A stretch of DNA of 64,000 nucleotides from Vaginimicrobium propionicum (GTDB taxonomy: Bacteria; Actinomycetota; Actinomycetes; Propionibacteriales; Propionibacteriaceae), in NCBI RefSeq assembly GCF_900155645.1, contig NZ_LT706985.1:496001-560000 (forward strand), written 5' to 3'. The notes under the pieces are model-generated. The model had not been told where the DNA came from, ran no database searches, and saw nothing but the letters and a program-made list of their open reading frames with translations. The position numbers and the translations under genes are program-made. Positions 8,748-18,408 of this stretch are shown here, piece by piece; within the stretch, counting starts at the first letter, position 1, and every line of letters starts with the position of its first letter.

Positions 8748-11644
8748 CGCTCCTCCAAAGTTATTTTGGCGGGACAATCGGCAGCATATGCACAATAGGA
8801 ACACTGCTTGCCGGTAATCGCCCGATAATCTTGATCTCGAACGATCTCAGCGGCTTTGGCAAGACGCGCTTCAACCCAAGTTGGGGAGGTTTCTTCTTCT
8901 CCAACAATCTGCGGACGAGCGTCTAAGGATGGTTGAACCATCACTTTCGGCAAATCAGTCTTAGTGTCAGCTACCCTCAAATAAACCAGCAGAGCATCAG
9001 CCAATCGGGTTGAAGTAGTTAATGCAGAAAAAGCCCCATTCTTGGCCGCTAACTGGTACACCCCCAGCTGACCCAGTGCATGAACTTCTTTTTTTGTCGG
9101 TGGCTTTTTTGCGGTTTTGTAGTCGATAATGCGCAATGCTCCACTAGAGTCAACCTCCAGCCGGTCAACTTTGCCAACTAACTGAATTGGTTGGCCTGCA
9201 ATTGAGACTTCCACAAAAAATGGCACTTCTGTTCCTAGCAAATGCTCATCTTTACGTCTGGAATGCCAGTCAACTAGTCGGCGCAATGAAGCTAGGGCGC
9301 TCTCATGCTCGACCTCACTTAACCATGCAGCGTCGAAATCTATCTCATGCCACGAATTCTCTAGGCGCGTAGCTAATTCTTCATAGCTCAACCCATCCTT
9401 AGCTGAATCTTGGGCGAGTTGATGAATAAGCGTCCCCACCAGGGCAGACGAGTTGGTTGGTGTTTCAGCACGCACTTTGCGACCTAAAAACCATTGTCGT
9501 GGGCAGGCAAGAAGCGCATCTAGATCCGTGCCAGATAGCCTGATTGATCTGGCGGTTGGGGTTTTGGGCAACGCCTCATCAGAAAATTTCGCTATTTTCC
9601 ACCAATTCATTGGATCAGCAGCTGGAACCAGGGGGCGGCCTAAGGAATCAGTTTGGGATTTCAAATCTGCCAATAACGCAATTGCTCGGTTGCGTAACCC
9701 AGAGCTAAGTGCTCTATCTGCTGCACTGTCACGCAGCCTAGCCACTAACGAATCCAAATTAGCTAACGGCTCCTGGTTAGGAGTGTGGATATCAACCTCT
9801 AATTCTGAAAGAAATCTTGATGGTTTAATACCTGCTTCTTCATCCTGGGTTCCGACAACTATTAGTTTTTCGCTAGCTCTAGTTATCGCCAACAAAAAAG
9901 CTCGACGTTCTGCACAAATTTGTTGACTGATAGATATCGGATCATCGAATAGATCCGGCGGAGGTAAGAGTCTAGGCCACGCCCCTTCTTCTAAACCAGT
10001 AACGACAACTAGCGGCCAAGCCTTTGCTACTGCTCTATGCGTCGTTAAGACGTTCACGCCTAGCTGAGCCGAGTCAGACTCCCTACTAGTGTCGGCGGCG
10101 ATTTGCTGGGATGAAATCTCGTCTAGTAATTGTTTTACTCCGCGTTTTCCGCCTAATTTTGTTCTCTCAGCAGCATCAAATAATGCTATAACTGCATCTA
10201 AATCACGGTTAGCTCTGTCAGATTCGTCGCTGGCGGACAAAGCTGTCGTGCGCAGCCGATCTGGCCAGTTACTAAAAGACCAAATTCGCCATAACAGGCT
10301 GGCAGTATCGTTACCAGAAGAAATTCCCTCAGCTATTTTATCAAGTAATTTATTAAGGCGTATTTTGCCGTCCTCTTTGCCAGTTCGTAATTCTAAAGTT
10401 GTCATACCCCCTATTGGCCCGGTAAGCATGGTTTGCCAAATCGAATCGTGAATCTCTTGACCATCAAAGCGAGCCAACCCCGCCTCTAGAACTGTTATTA
10501 GCGCTCGTACGCTAACCTCTTTTGCAAGGGCTAATTCGTCCCCCGCAGCGTGTACGGGAACCCCTGACGAGGTAAGTAACCTAGCCAATTGCGACACTGC
10601 CGCGCCGCCTGCCCGAGAAATGACTGCCATATCGTGCCAAGCCAGACCGCGACAATGAGCTAACCGCAGTCGGGAGCAGATATAGGAATTTGGGTCTTTA
10701 ACCACTACGGCTTCCACGTCATTACCTAAGGCAGGATGAGCCTGCTGCACTATTTGGCCTCGGTAATCTAATCGAGACGCTACCGACGAAAAAACACGGG
10801 CGAGCTGTGGTTTGGCTCTTTTACTTTCCGTAAGTTCGATTCGGCGAGTGTGCCCATTGAAAACTTCGTCAAAATCTATAGCTGAGCGTGGGTCTGCGCC
10901 TCGAAAACGAAAAACGCTAGTGTTTGGGTTAGTGAAAGCGACCACGCCAATACCGAAAGAATGCAAGTCTGCTAAGAGACTGACTTGGGCTTGGTCTAGT
11001 TCTTGGAAGTCATCCACGTATATGGTTTTCAACTCGCCAGCCAACACTTGACCAGCTTCTTGAGTGATTAAGATGCGACTTCTATGAATTAATTCGCTGT
11101 AGTCTATTACTCCTTCGGCATCGAGAACGTCGAGATAGTGCTCAAAGAATTGTCCAAGTGCAACGAAATTTCCGCCACGGGTGATTAAGTCAGACGCATC
11201 TAGGCTATGCTGCCGCACTCTGGCAAGAAAAGCGCGCAACTGACGCACGAAAGCTTTAGTCTTTACAGCTTGTCGAAATTCTTGCGGCCAATCAAATTGG
11301 TAGCCAGCTATTAGTTCTCTTAGCCTAAACTCTTGCTCAGGTGCGGTTAGTACCTTAAGTGGCTCGCGATCACCAGGCGTAAATCGCTGCATAAGACCTT
11401 GAGCCCAGGCGTGCATGGTTGTCACTTGTGGATCTCGTTGAGTCTTGCCTACAGCATCTAATATTTTGGTTCTCAACACTTGAGCCGCTTGTCGAGATAC
11501 TGCAAAAACTGGAGTCGAGTTCAATGGTTGACCATTCTTTGCCGAATCAGCAACAGCATCAATAAGCATGGCGGTCTTACCAGAGCCAGCAACACCCACT
11601 ACCAAAGTTGCTGCCCGCTCATCGAATATCTTCACGCTAAACAT
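8744..11644 (-). CDS. adnA: AdnA: helicase-nuclease subunit with Fe-S cluster motif
   Basis: First gene of the adnA-adnB pair. The 966 residues begin with an abbreviated N-terminus and Walker A VVGVAGSGKTAM near residue 16, then Walker B TIYVDDFQELD (divergent DDFQ instead of DEFQ), a motif III region with FRFRGADPRS, and TTHRAVAKAWPLVVVTGL in the motif V position, also divergent from the usual HxAKG. The C-terminus is a RecB-family nuclease: GTLIHQLAQD, VGKVDRLEV, LRIIDYKTAKK. Cysteines ACPRQWF upstream and CSYCAYAADC downstream of the nuclease core fit the four-Cys Fe-S clamp of AddB/AdnA nucleases. Known AdnA subunits are weaker motors than AdnB, consistent with the drifted motifs. The next gene, 11769, is divergent. 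Confidence 0.9.
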   Translation of the reverse strand: MFSVKIFDERAATLVVGVAGSGKTAMLIDAVADSAKNGQPLNSTPVFAVSRQAAQVLRTKILDAVGKTQRDPQVTTMHAWAQGLMQRFTPGDREPLKVLTAPEQEFRLRELIAGYQFDWPQEFRQAVKTKAFVRQLRAFLARVRQHSLDASDLITRGGNFVALGQFFEHYLDVLDAEGVIDYSELIHRSRILITQEAGQVLAGELKTIYVDDFQELDQAQVSLLADLHSFGIGVVAFTNPNTSVFRFRGADPRSAIDFDEVFNGHTRRIELTESKRAKPQLARVFSSVASRLDYRGQIVQQAHPALGNDVEAVVVKDPNSYICSRLRLAHCRGLAWHDMAVISRAGGAAVSQLARLLTSSGVPVHAAGDELALAKEVSVRALITVLEAGLARFDGQEIHDSIWQTMLTGPIGGMTTLELRTGKEDGKIRLNKLLDKIAEGISSGNDTASLLWRIWSFSNWPDRLRTTALSASDESDRANRDLDAVIALFDAAERTKLGGKRGVKQLLDEISSQQIAADTSRESDSAQLGVNVLTTHRAVAKAWPLVVVTGLEEGAWPRLLPPPDLFDDPISISQQICAERRAFLLAITRASEKLIVVGTQDEEAGIKPSRFLSELEVDIHTPNQEPLANLDSLVARLRDSAADRALSSGLRNRAIALLADLKSQTDSLGRPLVPAADPMNWWKIAKFSDEALPKTPTARSIRLSGTDLDALLACPRQWFLGRKVRAETPTNSSALVGTLIHQLAQDSAKDGLSYEELATRLENSWHEIDFDAAWLSEVEHESALASLRRLVDWHSRRKDEHLLGTEVPFFVEVSIAGQPIQLVGKVDRLEVDSSGALRIIDYKTAKKPPTKKEVHALGQLGVYQLAAKNGAFSALTTSTRLADALLVYLRVADTKTDLPKVMVQPSLDARPQIVGEEETSPTWVEARLAKAAEIVRDQDYRAITGKQCSYCAYAADCPAKITLEER

Positions 11645-11768
11645 CTAACCATCTGACGGTGACAATTTTCGTTTACTTAAGGGTTAGCAACCAGCTAAGG
11701 GCTACCATCAGAAAGCTAGATAGCCCTTAGGTGGGTAATCTTTTTGCTCACTGCGGTAAGTTGAGCTT

Positions 11769-11987
11769 GTGGAAATAAAGATCGGTGTAACAAATATCAA
11801 TCGCGAAATAAGTATTGAATCCGAAATAACTGCCGCTGAGCTTACTAAGAAACTAAAAGCGGCTATGGATGGTGGGCTTCTAGAGATAGACGGCACCAAT
11901 GGCCGTCGGCTAGCCATCCCTACTAGTCAGATTGGTTATCTTGATATGGGGTCTGAACATCCTCGTCCAGTTGGTTTCAGCGTTTAG
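11769..11987 (+). CDS. DUF3107 family protein
   Basis: A 72-residue actinobacterial protein beginning MEIKIGVTNINREISIES and ending in ISQIGYLDMGS-like sequence (TSQIGYLDMG). It matches DUF3107, whose mycobacterial member (Rv3208A, TB9.4) lies in the same neighbourhood of MiaE-like and DEAD-box helicase genes. Biochemical function is not established. The GTG start fits the family length. The stop TAG shares bases with the stop of the convergent MiaE-like gene (TTAG, 4-base overlap). Confidence 0.85.
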   Translation: MEIKIGVTNINREISIESEITAAELTKKLKAAMDGGLLEIDGTNGRRLAIPTSQIGYLDMGSEHPRPVGFSV

Positions 11988-12598
11988 GCGTTTAGCCCAA
12001 GATGACGCAATCTTGTCATGGCAGATTTGAGTAGAGCGTCCATTAAGGTTCCTACAGCAGCTAGATCTACTAGCCCATCGTCATTGGTACCAGACAAGAT
12101 ATTGCTCAGCTCAACATCTCTAGCAGCTAGTGTTTGGGTCAATAAGATAGCTTCAGAAACTACTCGGCGGCCGTACAGACTCAGTGAATCAGAAATATCG
12201 TCTACCACTTGGCTAGATACGAAATCTATGCTTCGCCACATGGCTTTACCTGGGGTTATCCGCTTGGCTGTTTCCGGCTCAAGCCTAGGCAATAAGGTTT
12301 CGCTCAAGTCAACTATTAGGCCAGCGCAAATTGCCAATCGCAGCATTGATTGTGAGCGATTTTTTGGAGCAGTTACCGAGATAAACTGGGCGAATGCCTC
12401 CACTAACTCCTCAAACCGTCCTTTGATAGAACGCAAAGACTCGGTTTGTTCAGCGAACATCGCGAAATGGCCAGCACCTAAAGTATCTAGTCGTAGCCTG
12501 TCACTAATTTGCGGGGTTTGTTTAGCCAACCCAACAAAGGCTTCAGACAAGCAAAGATTCGAATAGGCGAAGACGCAGACGAGTTTCGACTCACTCAT
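11984..12598 (-). CDS. Ferritin-like fold protein, MiaE_2-type (possibly without metal site)
   Basis: 204 residues, mostly helical, in the position where actinobacteria encode a ferritin-like protein related to tRNA-(MS2IO6A) hydroxylase (between DUF3107 and a DEAD-box helicase). I recognise it by context and by the helix pattern SNLCLSEAFVGLAKQ, then LDTLGAGHFAMFAEQ. Di-iron relatives carry Glu three residues before the helix-B His (ExxH); here that position is Gly (GAGH). Metal binding may therefore be lost, and a catalytic role should not be assumed. It converges on DUF3107 with shared stop bases and diverges from the helicase gene at 12648. Confidence 0.62.
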   Translation of the reverse strand: MSESKLVCVFAYSNLCLSEAFVGLAKQTPQISDRLRLDTLGAGHFAMFAEQTESLRSIKGRFEELVEAFAQFISVTAPKNRSQSMLRLAICAGLIVDLSETLLPRLEPETAKRITPGKAMWRSIDFVSSQVVDDISDSLSLYGRRVVSEAILLTQTLAARDVELSNILSGTNDDGLVDLAAVGTLMDALLKSAMTRLRHLGLNA

Positions 12599-12647
12599 AA
12601 GCGGATATTTTACTTGCTATGGGCGCGCTATACCTTAGGCGCACCCA

Positions 12648-14048
12648 GTGACGCTAGCATTGAATGCGATGAATGAAAATCGAGATCAAACAACATTTGA
12701 AGATTTAGGGGTTGACCCCAAAACTTGTCAGGCGCTGGCAAAAATCGGGATAACTCAGCCATTTCCTATTCAGACGCTGGCTATACCCATAGCGCTATGT
12801 GGCACTGACATGATAGGTCAAGCCCACACTGGCACCGGTAAAACTTTGGCATATGGATTGCCAATTTTGCAGCGAATCATGCTTCCAGGCCATGACGGCT
12901 TCGATGAATTCAGCCACTACGGCAAACCACAAGCACTAGTCCTGACACCTACTCGGGAACTTGCTTTGCAAGTTACTAATGATTTAGCTCAAGCAGCCAA
13001 AAACGTTGACGCTAGATTTGTCACTATCTACGGAGGCGTGAGCTACGACGACCAGTTAAACGCTCTAAGGCAAGGCGTTGACATCGTTGTTGGCACTCCA
13101 GGACGTCTCCTCGATCTTGCCAAACAGAGTGTCTTGGATTTATCTCAAGTTTCGATACTGGTGCTTGATGAAGCAGATGAAATGCTTGATCTCGGCTTTT
13201 TGCCAGACGTCGAAAATTTAGCAGATCGTACTCCAACCGATAAACAAACGTTATTGTTCTCGGCAACTATGCCAGCCGAGATCGTCTCGTTAGCTAGATC
13301 TAGGTTAAATCATCCTGTCCGAGTTCGTGCTGAAGGTGGCGATGCCCAAGCAACCGCTCCTGACACCACACAACTCATCTATCAGGCTCACGAGCTCGAC
13401 AAACCAGAGATGATAGGCAAGATTCTACAGGCAGATGGGTGTGGAAAGGTGATGATTTTTACTCGCACAAAGTTTTCCGCCCAACGCTTAGCAGATGACC
13501 TGCTAGATCGAGGTTTCAAGGCTGGTTCGATTCACGGTGACTTAAATCAAGCTCAACGCGAACGAACATTGCGCAGATTCCGTAAAGGTGATTTGCAAGC
13601 CTTGGTTTGTACTGATGTTGCTGCTCGTGGCATTGACGTTTCAGGTGTAACGCATGTTGTTAACCTGGAAGTTCCTGATGACCCAAAGCAATACATTCAC
13701 CGGATCGGACGCACTGGCCGCGCGGGAGAGACTGGAGTAGCTGTCACCCTGGTAGATTGGCAAGACGTTGTACGGTGGAATGTCATCAATAAAGCCCTAG
13801 AGCTGAATTTTGCTGACCCGCCTGAAACCTACTCAACCAGCGAGAATTTTTTGACTGATTTAGGAATTTCGCCAGATATTAAGGGACGGTTGAAGGCCAG
13901 TTCACCACGCAAACCAAGACGCGACAGGACAAGAACCCATTCTAAAGCCGTTGAAACCGAAGTTAAGCACCCGAAAGTTCGCCGCCCAAGGACTAGGCGG
14001 CGAACCAAAAATGGCAAGGTGATACGGGAAGGTAACCGGAAGTCCTAA
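12648..14048 (+). CDS. DEAD-box ATP-dependent RNA helicase (RhlE/CsdA-like)
   Basis: Complete DEAD-box helicase of 466 residues. Q motif FEDLGVDPKTCQALAKIGITQ region, motif I AHTGTGKT, Ia PTRELALQV, Ib TPGRLLDL, II VLDEADEMLDLGF, III SATMP, IV MIFTRTK, V TDVAARGIDV, VI HRIGRTGRAG. The last 60 residues are a basic Arg/Lys-rich tail typical of helicases that bind structured or ribosomal RNA. Likely roles are mRNA turnover, ribosome assembly or cold adaptation. GTG 12648 is the longest start; the ATG eight codons in (AMNENRDQ) is an alternative. The stop overlaps the stop of convergent ddh (CTAA). Confidence 0.92.
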   Translation: MTLALNAMNENRDQTTFEDLGVDPKTCQALAKIGITQPFPIQTLAIPIALCGTDMIGQAHTGTGKTLAYGLPILQRIMLPGHDGFDEFSHYGKPQALVLTPTRELALQVTNDLAQAAKNVDARFVTIYGGVSYDDQLNALRQGVDIVVGTPGRLLDLAKQSVLDLSQVSILVLDEADEMLDLGFLPDVENLADRTPTDKQTLLFSATMPAEIVSLARSRLNHPVRVRAEGGDAQATAPDTTQLIYQAHELDKPEMIGKILQADGCGKVMIFTRTKFSAQRLADDLLDRGFKAGSIHGDLNQAQRERTLRRFRKGDLQALVCTDVAARGIDVSGVTHVVNLEVPDDPKQYIHRIGRTGRAGETGVAVTLVDWQDVVRWNVINKALELNFADPPETYSTSENFLTDLGISPDIKGRLKASSPRKPRRDRTRTHSKAVETEVKHPKVRRPRTRRRTKNGKVIREGNRKS

Positions 14049-14995
14049 ACCATTTTGACGAGTTCTGCTATTGGTTGAGGATGAAGCAAATATGGCGGTA
14101 TCTCAAGCACTGAGCGCGCGCCAGTTTGGCCTTGCATATTTAGCCGATAAGCGGCGCGTCCAAATGCTACTGCCACTGCAGCTGTGAAATCCGGGTTTGC
14201 GCTCAATTTAAGGGAGTATTCGATCAGGTGATTGGTTCCTCCGGCTTCACCAGCCGAAATTACATGCCCGCCGTGTGGCATTCCGGTGTGGTCGCGTAAG
14301 AACTCTTCTTCGGAGATGAAGTTCACCTCTACCTGGTAGCCAACGAAATAGTCGGGCATTTCGATAATTTCTTTGCGGATTCGATCTTGGTCAGCTTCAT
14401 CGGCGACTATGAAACACTGTCTACGGTGAGTCTCATAGCTGGTTAGCCCTACCGCTTGGGCTCCACGAGCCTTTTCGAGAGCCTGTTCCAACGGAATGGT
14501 ATATTGAACAGCCCTCTTTACTCCTTTTATTCTGCGTAAAGCATCGGAATGACCTTGAGAAACCCCTGGACCCCAAAAAGTGTTTTGCGTGGCATTTGGC
14601 AAGATAGCTGAAGCGTAAACCCTAGCTAGACTGAACATTCCAGGATCCCAGCCGGTAGATACGACAGCGATGTGGCCCGATTCACGAGCGACTTTATCCA
14701 TCTCTTCTCGATGCTGAGGCACATAGTGGTGGTTGTCGTAGGTGTCTACGGTATTTGTGGCTTTCGCAAATCTTTCAGCCTGAGTTGGAATATCGGTGGC
14801 TGAGCCGAGACATAAATAGGCCACATCTATGTTTTTGGCATGTTTTTCAAATTCGGCCACATCGAAAACTGGGTTTGTAGTGTCTAGTTTTGCTCTGCGG
14901 GAGAAAATGCCGTAGAGATCAATGTCTTGAATGGCAGTGATAACTTTCTCGACGCTCTTGCCGAGGTTGCCGTATCCGACTATTGCTGCTTTCAC
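14045..14995 (-). CDS. ddh: Meso-diaminopimelate D-dehydrogenase
   Basis: NADP-dependent enzyme interconverting meso-diaminopimelate with tetrahydrodipicolinate and ammonia, the one-step branch of lysine/DAP synthesis. The 316 residues match the family length. N-terminal Rossmann motif AIVGYGNLGKSVEK, then YDNHHYVP, STGWDPGMFSLARVYA, FWGPGVSQGHSDALRRI, and a substrate-binding region with TGMPHGGHVISAGE. All are hallmark Ddh segments. It gives direct ammonia assimilation into DAP, of interest beside the urease and glutamate dehydrogenase genes of this window. Transcribed alone, convergent with the DEAD-box gene. Confidence 0.95.
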   Translation of the reverse strand: MKAAIVGYGNLGKSVEKVITAIQDIDLYGIFSRRAKLDTTNPVFDVAEFEKHAKNIDVAYLCLGSATDIPTQAERFAKATNTVDTYDNHHYVPQHREEMDKVARESGHIAVVSTGWDPGMFSLARVYASAILPNATQNTFWGPGVSQGHSDALRRIKGVKRAVQYTIPLEQALEKARGAQAVGLTSYETHRRQCFIVADEADQDRIRKEIIEMPDYFVGYQVEVNFISEEEFLRDHTGMPHGGHVISAGEAGGTNHLIEYSLKLSANPDFTAAVAVAFGRAAYRLNMQGQTGARSVLEIPPYLLHPQPIAELVKMV

Positions 14996-15119
14996 GGTAG
15001 GCCTTTCTTCAATTTTGATGTCACCGATATTACGCGAGGCTAAAGCAGGTATTGTCTTGATGTTACTTCGTGAAACAACTGCTTAATTCCCTAACGGTTT
15101 ACCGTACTGCCTGCACAAA

Positions 15120-16295
15120 TCACGAAGTTGAGGTGCGGGTTTTGCTGGCTAACGCGATGATTGCCAAACCAGAAACTAACACCAATCCTGATCCAACCCG
15201 CAAACTGGTCGCCTGGGCTAGCGCCCCGATAATTGGTGATGAAACTAACATTCCGGCTCGCATTATCCAACTAACGACAGTTATTCCGGTGCCTTCTTTT
15301 AACCCTGGCAGGCGTCCAGCTGCGGCATAGGCGCCAGGTATGATCGTTGCGCAACCGTAACCCATCAAGGCATATCCAACGAAGACAGCCCATGGTATCG
15401 GGAAAGCAACCACTATTAGCCCGCCAAGAGCTATCAACACACCACCTAAACGCACCATGTTTACGCGCCCGAATCTATCCGTCAGCGGGTCACCAATTAT
15501 TCGACCGATAAATTGAACTCCAATAATGACTGTGTACCCCAAGCCAGCAGTTCCGATAGTTGCGCCAGCTTCTCGGTTTAGATAGAGCACAGACCAGCTA
15601 GAACCGAAGTCTTCAACGATTACTCCGCTTACTGCTAAGACGCCGAGCAATATCAACGAAACCCAAACTGCTCGATCAACCGCATGCTCCGTTTCAGTTT
15701 TTGCAGAAGTGGACTCATCTGAAAGATTACGTTCGCTGATCTTCGGCGGCACATCGGCTAGTTTTCCAGCGGTGATAGCGACTGCGACCAACACTAAACC
15801 CGAAGCACTAAGGTGCCAACCGATTGGGATATCAAACTCGGCGGCTGCCGCTCCAATTGCTGCACCTACTGCAGCGCCCAGACTCCACAGCGCATGTAAT
15901 GAGTTCATTATGGACTTTTGGTAGTAGTCCTCGACCTGTACGGCATGCACATTCTGAGCCGCATCCGTGACGGAATCGGCAGCCCCGGCAAGCACCATGA
16001 AGAGCCCAACTACCCAGATCTTTGGGGCAAAACCTAAGGCTGCTATAGCCAGGCAAATTATTAGTGAACCAAATACAGCCACCCGACGAGCACCAAAACG
16101 CCTAATCAGGAAGACAGCGAACATTGCAGCAACTAAAGCACCCAGCGGGCCCAATGCAACTGTCAGTCCATAGACTCCATCAGCTAAGCCAAAGGTATGT
16201 TTTATTTGAGGCAATCTTGGCACCAGATTTGTAAAGGTCGCGCCATTTACGAAAAATAGCAACGAAATGCCCGTTCGGGCACGCACTGGGCTCAC
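15120..16295 (-). CDS. MFS transporter (YbjJ-like)
   Basis: 391 residues with about twelve hydrophobic segments, a short N-terminus and a central cytoplasmic loop near residues 195-215 (rich in Ser, Glu and Thr). The region RRFGARRVAVFGS after the second helix is the MFS loop 2-3 signature in divergent form, and DRFGRVNMVRLGG repeats it in the second half. LVPRLPQIKHTFGL and the overall pattern resemble the YbjJ/FucP-like branch, often annotated as sugar or drug transporters. Substrate is unknown. The GTG start is supported by an AAGGAGG site just upstream. Confidence 0.82.
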   Translation of the reverse strand: MSPVRARTGISLLFFVNGATFTNLVPRLPQIKHTFGLADGVYGLTVALGPLGALVAAMFAVFLIRRFGARRVAVFGSLIICLAIAALGFAPKIWVVGLFMVLAGAADSVTDAAQNVHAVQVEDYYQKSIMNSLHALWSLGAAVGAAIGAAAAEFDIPIGWHLSASGLVLVAVAITAGKLADVPPKISERNLSDESTSAKTETEHAVDRAVWVSLILLGVLAVSGVIVEDFGSSWSVLYLNREAGATIGTAGLGYTVIIGVQFIGRIIGDPLTDRFGRVNMVRLGGVLIALGGLIVVAFPIPWAVFVGYALMGYGCATIIPGAYAAAGRLPGLKEGTGITVVSWIMRAGMLVSSPIIGALAQATSLRVGSGLVLVSGLAIIALASKTRTSTS

Positions 16296-16365
16296 AGCCC
16301 CTCCTTAAAAAGTATTGGCTGATTAAAAAATATTAAAATTATGACTTTGAGACGGCGACAAACTA

Positions 16366-17484
16366 TCAGTAATAAACCATCTTCATCGCCTGACATACCT
16401 GGGATAGCGTCTCGTCAGCAATCTCGTTAGCACGCTCATTTCCTTGACGAAGAACTTGCTCTAGATATCCCAGATCAGCCAACAATTCTTCTCTACGCGC
16501 TCTTATCGGAGCGAATTTTTCGTTAACAGCTTCAATGACTAACTTCTTTAGTCCGCCGCCGCCGCCGTCACCGATTTCATCAGCAATGGCGATAGGATCA
16601 CGCTCAAGACATAGCGCAGCAATATTTACCAAGTTGGAAACTTCTGGGCGATTTTCAGGATCGAAGGTGATGTGACGATCAGAGTCTGTCACTGCTTTTT
16701 TGAGTAATTTCGCAGTTTCATCGGCACTCATCCCAATTTCGATAGTATTCCCCCTTGATTTGCTCATCTTTGTGCCATCCAAACCTAGTATGGACGCCCC
16801 CTGACTGAGCAAAGCTTCTGGTGAGGGGAAAACTGGTTCATCAGGAGTAGCTCTGCCGTACCTCTCGTCAAATCGCCTAGCTATAACCCTGGCTTGTTCC
16901 AAATGCGGCAGTTGGTCTTTACCAACCGGAACTAAGTTCGCCTTGCAAAATAAAATGTCAGCGGCTTGATGAACCGGATAGGTCAGTAACAGGCCGGTCA
17001 TTGGGCGAGCCCCCGTGGCATCGTGTTCAGCTTTCACGGTGGGATTTCGATAAAGCTCGGAGTCACTAACCAACGATAGGAACGGCAACATGAGCTGATT
17101 TAAGGCAGGTACCTGGGAATGGGTAAAAATTGTGGTTTTTCTAGGATCAATACCTATCGCAATATAGTTGGCTAGCGCCGAGTAGACCCGCTCGCGAATA
17201 GGCCCAACCCCATCGCGGTCGGTGACTACTTGATAATCAGCAATTAACACAAATGTGTCGACACCCAAATTCTGTAACCGAACCCTATTGGCAAGAGAAC
17301 CAAAATAATGGCCGATGTGAAGATTCCCAGTAGGTCTATCTCCGGTCAACATCCGGTATTTACCAGGATTGGCCGCTAAATCTTTTTCGATCACCCGGCT
17401 TCGTTCCAAACTGGCATTTAATGAAGCCTGTGACGTGGATTGGGCAAGTGCCGCTGCTACATCAGCGTCGGCAATTTGTTTCAT
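16366..17484 (-). CDS. trpS: Tryptophanyl-tRNA synthetase
   Basis: Class I aminoacyl-tRNA synthetase charging tRNA-Trp. The HIGH motif appears as TGNLHIGHYFGSL (about residue 55) and the KMSKS loop as GTKMSKSRGNTIEI (about residue 225). The 372 residues are longer than the usual 330-340 because of an N-terminal extension of about 45 residues; ATG 17484 has a GGAGAG site, so the extension looks real. Homologues of this longer form occur in actinobacteria and lactobacilli. The downstream PHP gene lies 33 bases upstream on the same strand, so they may form one unit. Confidence 0.95.
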   Translation of the reverse strand: MKQIADADVAAALAQSTSQASLNASLERSRVIEKDLAANPGKYRMLTGDRPTGNLHIGHYFGSLANRVRLQNLGVDTFVLIADYQVVTDRDGVGPIRERVYSALANYIAIGIDPRKTTIFTHSQVPALNQLMLPFLSLVSDSELYRNPTVKAEHDATGARPMTGLLLTYPVHQAADILFCKANLVPVGKDQLPHLEQARVIARRFDERYGRATPDEPVFPSPEALLSQGASILGLDGTKMSKSRGNTIEIGMSADETAKLLKKAVTDSDRHITFDPENRPEVSNLVNIAALCLERDPIAIADEIGDGGGGGLKKLVIEAVNEKFAPIRARREELLADLGYLEQVLRQGNERANEIADETLSQVCQAMKMVYY

Positions 17485-17517
17485 CGCTCTCCTAAGGTCT
17501 CCCCTAGTCTAGAGCAC

Positions 17518-18369
17518 TTATGCCCTACCTCCACGACTGGCTATGACCCGTAGTAATTCGGTCAAGGCTGTGGCGCGGGTTGTTTCACATCCTAATTCGT
17601 GGCCGATCTTGCCCGTGCCGTGATAATCGCTACCACCAGTGCGAATTAATCCGAGCCTAGCTCCTAACTCGTGCAATAAATCTCTGTCGTGAGCTGAATG
17701 GGAAGGATGATCAACCTCGATACCGTCCAAATGCATATCGAAGGCCATCTCTTCGATTATTTCGGGAGTTATTTGGGTTGAACCACGTGAGCGAATGAAG
17801 GGGTGGGCTAAGACTGCTACGCCTCCGGCTCCATGAATTAACTCAATTCCTCGGCTAACCTCAACCGCGTAACGCTCAACATAGGCGAATCCACCCTCAC
17901 TTAAGTATTTTTGGAAGGCTTCGTCACGATTTACCACATAACCGCGAGCTACCATCGCATCTGCTACGTGAGGACGGCCAACGCTGCCTGTGCTGGAATG
18001 ATTGGCGACTTCTTCTAGGGTGATTTCCATACCCAGCGAACCAAGTTTGGCTAGTGTTTCCGGTAGTCGATCTCGTCTAGATGCACGTACCTTGGCCAGC
18101 TCCATATTCAACTCTTCGTTGTTGGTTTTGCAACCATAACCAAGCAAGTGGACAGTGGTGTTGAAGAGACGAGCACTCATTTCTAGCCCATCAACAACTT
18201 GCAAGCCAACTCGACGAGCACATTCATCCGCCTCAGCTAAACCGTCAAAAGTATCGTGGTCACACAAGGCAATAGTTGATAACCCTTTTGCCTGAGCATT
18301 GAGGACTAATCGAGTAGGGCTATCAGTCCCGTCCGACAGCGATGAGTGGGTGTGCAGATCAATCCTCAT
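17518..18369 (-). CDS. PHP-domain phosphoesterase (RNase AM / YciV-like)
   Basis: 283 residues of the PHP metal-dependent phosphoesterase fold. The N-terminal motif MRIDLHTHSSLSDGT supplies HxH, followed by ALCDHDTFDG, GLEMSA, a Glu-containing central region and AVLAHPF, and a C-terminal GGSDYHG, the expected metal-ligand positions of the family. The best described relatives are E. coli YciV (RNase AM), which trims 5' ends of short RNA and hydrolyses 3',5'-nucleoside bisphosphates. It precedes trpS by 33 bases on the same strand. Which activity applies cannot be told from sequence. Confidence 0.85.
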   Translation of the reverse strand: MRIDLHTHSSLSDGTDSPTRLVLNAQAKGLSTIALCDHDTFDGLAEADECARRVGLQVVDGLEMSARLFNTTVHLLGYGCKTNNEELNMELAKVRASRRDRLPETLAKLGSLGMEITLEEVANHSSTGSVGRPHVADAMVARGYVVNRDEAFQKYLSEGGFAYVERYAVEVSRGIELIHGAGGVAVLAHPFIRSRGSTQITPEIIEEMAFDMHLDGIEVDHPSHSAHDRDLLHELGARLGLIRTGGSDYHGTGKIGHELGCETTRATALTELLRVIASRGGRA

Positions 18370-18408
18370 GGTTATGCCTCCAATTAAGAATATTTTGCCC
18401 CAAAATTG

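Noticed and set aside
9453-9926. 157-codon open frame on + strand opposite adnA
   Set aside because: Lies wholly antisense to a strongly conserved nuclease/helicase gene, no ribosome site and no recognisable domain.
12018-12566. 182-codon open frame on + strand
   Set aside because: Antisense to the MiaE-like gene, Ser-rich low-complexity translation typical of a shadow frame.
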